64,000 bases of DNA from contig JACPQL010000011.1 in NCBI GenBank assembly GCA_016190445.1, positions 48,562 through 112,561 on the forward strand, written 5' to 3'. The stretch comes from Chloroflexota bacterium (GTDB lineage Bacteria > Chloroflexota > Dehalococcoidia > Lucifugimonadales > JACPQL01). Below the pieces are notes generated by a model, which saw only the letters and a program-made list of their open reading frames with translations, was not told the origin of the DNA and did no database searches. Below, in pieces: positions 59,996-64,000 of the stretch. The stretch's first letter is position 1, and every line of letters starts with the position of its first letter. Made by a program: the position numbers and the translations under genes.

Positions 59996-62371
59996 TCACT
60001 CCACGGCGTACAGGGTGCCGCCGGAGGTCGAAACCAGAAGGACGCCTCCCACCATGACTGGAGTCCCCGTGACCTGGTCCCCCGTGTCAAACTCCCAGAG
60101 TCTAGCGCCAGTGACGGCATCCACCCCGTACACCCTGCCCGAGTCGTCGCCGAAGTAGACCACGTCGCCCACCACCGCTGGGGAGGAGCCCACGGGCGCA
60201 TCCGTGGGGAACCGCCACAGGACCCCGCCGGTGTCCTGGCTCAAGGCCACCAGTTGGCCCTTGTAGCTCTTTTCCTGGATGCCCACGAAAAGGCGGCCCT
60301 GGGCCGCAGCCATGTTGCCACGCACCGTGGCACTTAGAGGCTGGCGCCAGATGAACCCCCGCGACGTTGGAGGGGTAGGAGCGACGCCCCACACGTAGAA
60401 TGTCCGCCACCACCAGATGATGGCCTTCTCTAGAGGGAGCTCGCGCTCGTTCAGGTGGAGGGCGCGGATGCGGCCCTCTCTGTCGGCGGCAAACACACGG
60501 TCGCCCACAATGGTGGGCGAGCTGAAGATGGGGTACACAGCGTTGTAGATGAAGCGGTGCGTGCCGCTGCCCGTGCCCACCACGTGCAGGTTTCCGTCCA
60601 GGCTGGCGAAGACCACCACCCCTTCACCAATCGCCGGAGATGCCAGCACCCAGTTGCCCACCTTGTAGCGCCACCGCTCCTTGCCGGTGGCGGCATCCAG
60701 AGCGTAGGCATAGTCCTCGGCGGCGCCCAGATAGAGGGTGCCGTCGTTCACCACAGGGGCGCCCAAGACGAGGTTCTGGGCCTTGAAGGCCCACCTCTCC
60801 TGGCCCGTGCTAAGGTCCAGCGCCAGCAGGCGGCCATCTCTCAGACCAATGAACAGCAGGTCTCCGGCCACTGTCGGTGGCGCGTCCGCAGGGCTGTACA
60901 GCGGAAGCTGCCACCTCACCTGCCCGGTATCCAGGTCCAGGGCGGTGAGGAAGGAGGTGTTCCGACTCCTGCCGCTGGCCACGTAGACCGTTCCTGCAAC
61001 CACCACTGGCGACGCGGCGATGGTGTCCCCTGCCTCGAACCTCCAGCGGGGGATGCCCTTGGGCAGGGGCGCTGCCTCAGGCGAGTAACCGGTATGCTGA
61101 ATGTCGCGCTGAAGGGTGGCCCACTCCCCAGGGCCAGAAAGCGCGGTGAGGCTCGTGGTCGGCGCCGGCTTGGGCAGAGATAGGCGGAGCGAGTTGTACA
61201 CGGTGACCAGCGCCAGCACTGCCAGTACACCCAGGGCTACCGACATCCACATCCAGCGCCTGAGCCTGATCCTCGCCAGACGGTCCGCGACAAGCCGCTG
61301 GAGTTGGGCGGGGGTGGCACGGCGCCCGCGCTTCAGGGTGAGCCAGCAGGCGCCACACCGGGATGCGCCCAGGGAGTTACCTGCACCGCAGTATGGACAC
61401 ACAACAAGCTGTTCAGTGGGTGTTGTCTCACTTTCCTGGGGTACGAACAGTGCAGTCGGCTGGGGCTGTGGGGGCACCGTCTCAGGGCGCTGGGAGCGGA
61501 GGTACTCTGCCGCCACAATGCGGGGGTCAGGACGGCCCAGCGCGTCCTCCAGCTCCTCTACCACCTTCAGACACGTCGCCTGCCGCTGCTGCGGCTGCGG
61601 CGCCAGCGCTCGCAGGACCGCGTGATCCATGGGGGGTGGCAGGGTGGGGTCCAGGGCGGTGGGGTTGGGCGGAGGGGAGCGCAGTTGCAGGGATAACACC
61701 GTATAGGGGCTCAGGGCGTTGTAGGGGAGCTGGCCCACCAGGGAATGGTAGGCCAGCACGCCCAGGGAGTAGATGTCGTTGCGAGGGTCAGGAGGGAAAT
61801 TCTGGAGACGCTCCGGTGCCGAGTAGGACGGCAGAGGTGTGGCCAGGCTCTCCCGCAGCGCGATGGGTGCACTGTCCACCAGGGCCGCGGTGCCAAAATC
61901 GCCCAGCCGCGCCCGAGGCTCGGCGGGGTCGAAGAATATGTTGCTGGGGCGCAGGTCGCGGTGCACCACTCCCTGCTGGTGAGCGTAGTCCAGGGCCTCC
62001 GCCACCTGCCGCAGGACAACCAGCACCTGGTCGCGGGCCAGCCCTCGCTCCATCCAGGCTGCCAGGCTCGGGTGTGGGGCGTATTCGGCAACTATCCACT
62101 GCCTCTGGCCGTCCGTTTCCAGACCGTAGGTAGAGAGAATGTGGGGGTGGGCAAGTCGGGCCGCCTGCCCGATGGCAATGGCAAGGACCTGCAACAGCCC
62201 GGGTTCGTCGGCGAAATAGGGGCGCAGCACCTTCAATGCCACCTGCCGTTCCGTGGAGGTGTCCCTGGCCAGGTAGACGGTGGCCAGCCCCGTGCTCCCC
62301 AGAACGGCCTCCAGGTGGTACCGACCCAGCATCTTGGCGCTCAAAGGGAGCATGGACTTGCCCTCGCTCAC
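59996..62371 (-). CDS. Ser/Thr protein kinase fused to zinc ribbon, membrane helix and PQQ-like propeller
   Basis: A 791-residue protein. The kinase domain (about 15-300) has VALKVL with Lys47, HRDLRPSN (137-144; Arg for the usual Lys), DFG (158-160) and SAPERL. The helix-C Glu is not visible (the segment reads LAIAIGQAARLAHPHI). A zinc ribbon (CPYCG ... CGACW, near 325-345) follows, then one membrane helix (near 375-398) and an outside propeller with repeated ALDLDTGQVRWQLP-type and PVVNDGTLYLGAAED-type blades. The propeller may sense a cell-surface signal. The start GTG 62371 or ATG 62353 is uncertain. It is the first gene of the pair with ychF. Confidence 0.87.
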   Translation of the reverse strand: MSEGKSMLPLSAKMLGRYHLEAVLGSTGLATVYLARDTSTERQVALKVLRPYFADEPGLLQVLAIAIGQAARLAHPHILSTYGLETDGQRQWIVAEYAPHPSLAAWMERGLARDQVLVVLRQVAEALDYAHQQGVVHRDLRPSNIFFDPAEPRARLGDFGTAALVDSAPIALRESLATPLPSYSAPERLQNFPPDPRNDIYSLGVLAYHSLVGQLPYNALSPYTVLSLQLRSPPPNPTALDPTLPPPMDHAVLRALAPQPQQRQATCLKVVEELEDALGRPDPRIVAAEYLRSQRPETVPPQPQPTALFVPQESETTPTEQLVVCPYCGAGNSLGASRCGACWLTLKRGRRATPAQLQRLVADRLARIRLRRWMWMSVALGVLAVLALVTVYNSLRLSLPKPAPTTSLTALSGPGEWATLQRDIQHTGYSPEAAPLPKGIPRWRFEAGDTIAASPVVVAGTVYVASGRSRNTSFLTALDLDTGQVRWQLPLYSPADAPPTVAGDLLFIGLRDGRLLALDLSTGQERWAFKAQNLVLGAPVVNDGTLYLGAAEDYAYALDAATGKERWRYKVGNWVLASPAIGEGVVVFASLDGNLHVVGTGSGTHRFIYNAVYPIFSSPTIVGDRVFAADREGRIRALHLNERELPLEKAIIWWWRTFYVWGVAPTPPTSRGFIWRQPLSATVRGNMAAAQGRLFVGIQEKSYKGQLVALSQDTGGVLWRFPTDAPVGSSPAVVGDVVYFGDDSGRVYGVDAVTGARLWEFDTGDQVTGTPVMVGGVLLVSTSGGTLYAVE

Positions 62372-62484
62372 TATGGCCGACAGGGGTCACCTCCGGCCAC
62401 CGGCCTGCTTTCCTCTGGATGGCAAGGCCTGCTAGTATTATAGCGGGCTGACGCAGCTATCAGAAGGAGCGCCCCCTTTCCTCC

Positions 62485-63549
62485 ATGCTGTACCTCTTTC
62501 ACGGCGGCGACGACTTCTCCATGAGAGAGGCCCTGGGCGTCCTGCGGGAGGCCGTGGGGCCGCCCGAGGTGCGGGAGGCCAACACCCACGAGCTAGAAGC
62601 GGCGGAGGCAAGCAGCCCCCAGCGGCTCCAGGCACTTACCCAGAGCGCCCCATTCTTGGCCGAACGGCGCCTGGTCATTGTGCGGGGGCTCCTGGGTGGT
62701 GGCGAGGAGCGTGGTGTGCCCAGACGGCAAGGGCAGACTCAGGCTGCGGCCACACCCGCCGTCAAACCTGGGGACTGGGAGACGCTGAAGGCGGTGCTCT
62801 CCTCGGTACCCCCCAGCACCGACGTCGTTCTAATAGAGGAGCGGTTGCGCGGGTCCAGTACCGTGGTGGCGTTCCTGACCAAGATAGCCGAGGTCCGCCA
62901 GTTTCCTCCCCTTCGTGGAGAGGCGCTGCGGCGGTGGGTGCGCGAGCGCGCGCCACAGAAAGGGGGCGCCCTGAGCCCCGCGGCCATAGGGCTGTTGTGT
63001 GACCTGGTGGGAAGCAACCTGTGGGCCATGGACGCCGAGCTGGAGAAGCTGGCCCTCTATTGCCATGGCCGCACGGCGGAGGTAGAGGACGTCCGCCGGG
63101 TGTCTGCCACGGCCCGGGAGGCGAGTGTATTCGAGGCGGTGGACGCCGTGTTGGAAAGCCGGACAGAGGGTGCGCTCAGGGCCATGGAGCGCCTGCTGGC
63201 CGAGGGAAGTGGCGTGTCCCACCTGCTGGCCATGCTGGCCCGGCAGGCACGGCTGGTGGTGCTGACCCAGGAGTTGCTGGCGCAAGGTGTCAAAGAGGTG
63301 GAGGTAGGGCAGCGTCTGGGGATACCACAGGAGTTCGCGGTGCGCAAGACGGTCGCCCAGGCGAAAAGGACCTCGCCGGAGCGGCTGCGGCGACTGTACC
63401 GCCTGTTATTGGAAACAGACCTGGCTATCAAGACGGGGAGCCTGGCTGAGGGCGTGGCCCTGGAGTTGCTGGTCTCCCGCGCCGCGGCGCCAGCCCGCCA
63501 GGGACCTGCGACTGCTCGCACCTCTTCGCCGTCAACAACGAAGGGATAG
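62485..63549 (+). CDS. holA: DNA polymerase III delta subunit
   Basis: A 354-residue clamp-loader subunit of HolA type: LYLFHGGDDFSMREALGVL at the start, RRLVIVRGLL, the lid helices (GSNLWAMDAELEKLALY) and the C-terminal collar segment RLYRLLLETDLAIKTGSLAEGVALELLVSR. It opens the sliding clamp for loading. A linker of about 30 residues (GGGEERGVPRRQGQTQAAATPAVKPGD) is inserted in domain 1. TATTAT (62436-62441) may be its -10 box. Confidence 0.9.
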   Translation: MLYLFHGGDDFSMREALGVLREAVGPPEVREANTHELEAAEASSPQRLQALTQSAPFLAERRLVIVRGLLGGGEERGVPRRQGQTQAAATPAVKPGDWETLKAVLSSVPPSTDVVLIEERLRGSSTVVAFLTKIAEVRQFPPLRGEALRRWVRERAPQKGGALSPAAIGLLCDLVGSNLWAMDAELEKLALYCHGRTAEVEDVRRVSATAREASVFEAVDAVLESRTEGALRAMERLLAEGSGVSHLLAMLARQARLVVLTQELLAQGVKEVEVGQRLGIPQEFAVRKTVAQAKRTSPERLRRLYRLLLETDLAIKTGSLAEGVALELLVSRAAAPARQGPATARTSSPSTTKG

Positions 63550-63623
63550 CCCCGTCCAACTTTTCTTGAAAGCACCACTCGAATCCGGCGCCTTCTGGAA
63601 ACGCTCGAAGCGCGTGAAGGAGG

Positions 63624-64000
63624 GGCCAGAGAGGCCTGTAAGCCGGATCCTGTCATCCCAGCCCGTTGCCGAAGCCAGGAGTGGCGGCCATCCCTCTGGG
63701 CCCGATGTTGCCACCGGGCTCAAGCGGCCAACCCGGGGACCCGGCCGGGCGCCGGTCTCCGGCGGCTGCGCGCCGCCGGAAGCGTCCCCCTATTCGGCCT
63801 TGCTCCGGGTGGGGTTTGACCGCACCAGTGTCGCCACTGGATGCCGTGGGCCCTTACCCCACGATTTCACCCTTGCCCGCACCCCGACCCGCAGGTCGGG
63901 GCCGCTGGCGGTGTGTCTCTGTGCCACTTTCCGTCGGGTTGCCCCGCCTGGGCGTTACCCAGCACCCTGCCCGGTGGAGTCCGGACTTTCCTCTCCGACA
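63624..64000 (-). ncRNA. rnpB: RNase P RNA (5' end cut by the window)
   Basis: On the reverse strand the sequence begins GAGAGGAAAGTCCGGACTCC (the CR-I region of bacterial RNase P RNA). It continues with GGTAACGCCCAGGCGGGG, the AGGGTGAAA-type J region, AGAGGGATGGCCGCC (CR-V) and GACAGGATCCGGCTTACAGG. This is the A-type bacterial ribozyme that trims tRNA 5' leaders. The P1 5' strand lies beyond the window edge. The 3' end, near 63624, is approximate. Confidence 0.93.

Overview
The window is a GC-rich, densely coded bacterial chromosome segment. Its content suggests an uncultured Chloroflexota (Dehalococcoidia/SAR202-like) lineage. It has an 11-subunit complex I operon with no nuoE, nuoF or nuoG. 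It has a type-E succinate dehydrogenase with a CCG-domain subunit and a Fe-S (class I) two-subunit fumarase. It also carries many MmgE/PrpD, luciferase-like and FAH-type catabolic genes, and a protein kinase fused to a PQQ-type propeller. The taxonomy is inferred from gene content only; there is no rRNA gene in the window.

Layout. Positions 1-15.4 kb hold a truncated hybrid histidine kinase, small-molecule catabolism genes (alpha/beta hydrolase, FAH hydrolase, LLM oxidoreductase, MmgE/PrpD), a wHTH plus membrane-protein pair, a lactonase-type propeller and formate-THF ligase. A NYN nuclease, a NarL/LuxR-type two-component pair and a 4-hydroxybutyryl-CoA dehydratase with all four cluster ligands follow. 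Positions 15.5-18.5 kb are a lower-GC accessory island: a SNF2 helicase with a C-terminal PLD-like module, preceded by an unknown overlapping gene. Positions 19-29.8 kb hold a LarA-like protein, folP-folK, an acyl-CoA carboxylase beta subunit with a small partner, a TCA block (isocitrate and malate dehydrogenases, fumarase alpha/beta) and a class-III aminotransferase. Positions 29.8-33.5 kb are a repeat-rich accessory region: four copies of one inverted-repeat element alternate with a TPR protein carrying the same C-terminal module as the SNF2 helicase, a toxin-antitoxin pair and two small membrane genes. Positions 33.5-49.9 kb run leftward and carry sdhA-B-E, Nudix, NAD kinase and the nuo operon. 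Positions 50-64 kb hold a lone OppD-type ATPase, an acyl-CoA dehydrogenase, a SIR2-like plus zinc-ribbon pair, a second MmgE/PrpD, nurA-selB, a kinase/propeller-ychF pair, holA and RNase P RNA cut by the window end.

How it fits together. The TCA genes, sdhABE and complex I form a respiratory core. The FAH, LLM, acyl-CoA dehydrogenase, MmgE/PrpD and hydroxybutyryl-CoA dehydratase genes would feed it from organic acids.

The most novel-looking content is the accessory layer. One approximately 130-residue C-terminal module is attached to a SNF2 helicase at one locus and to a TPR protein at another. A SIR2-like gene sits in its own lower-GC patch, and a dispersed repeat lies beside both the SNF2 and SIR2 loci. 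I read these as candidate defence or conflict genes. A second repeat forms the entire leader, ribosome-binding site included, of two unrelated genes (the aminotransferase and selB).
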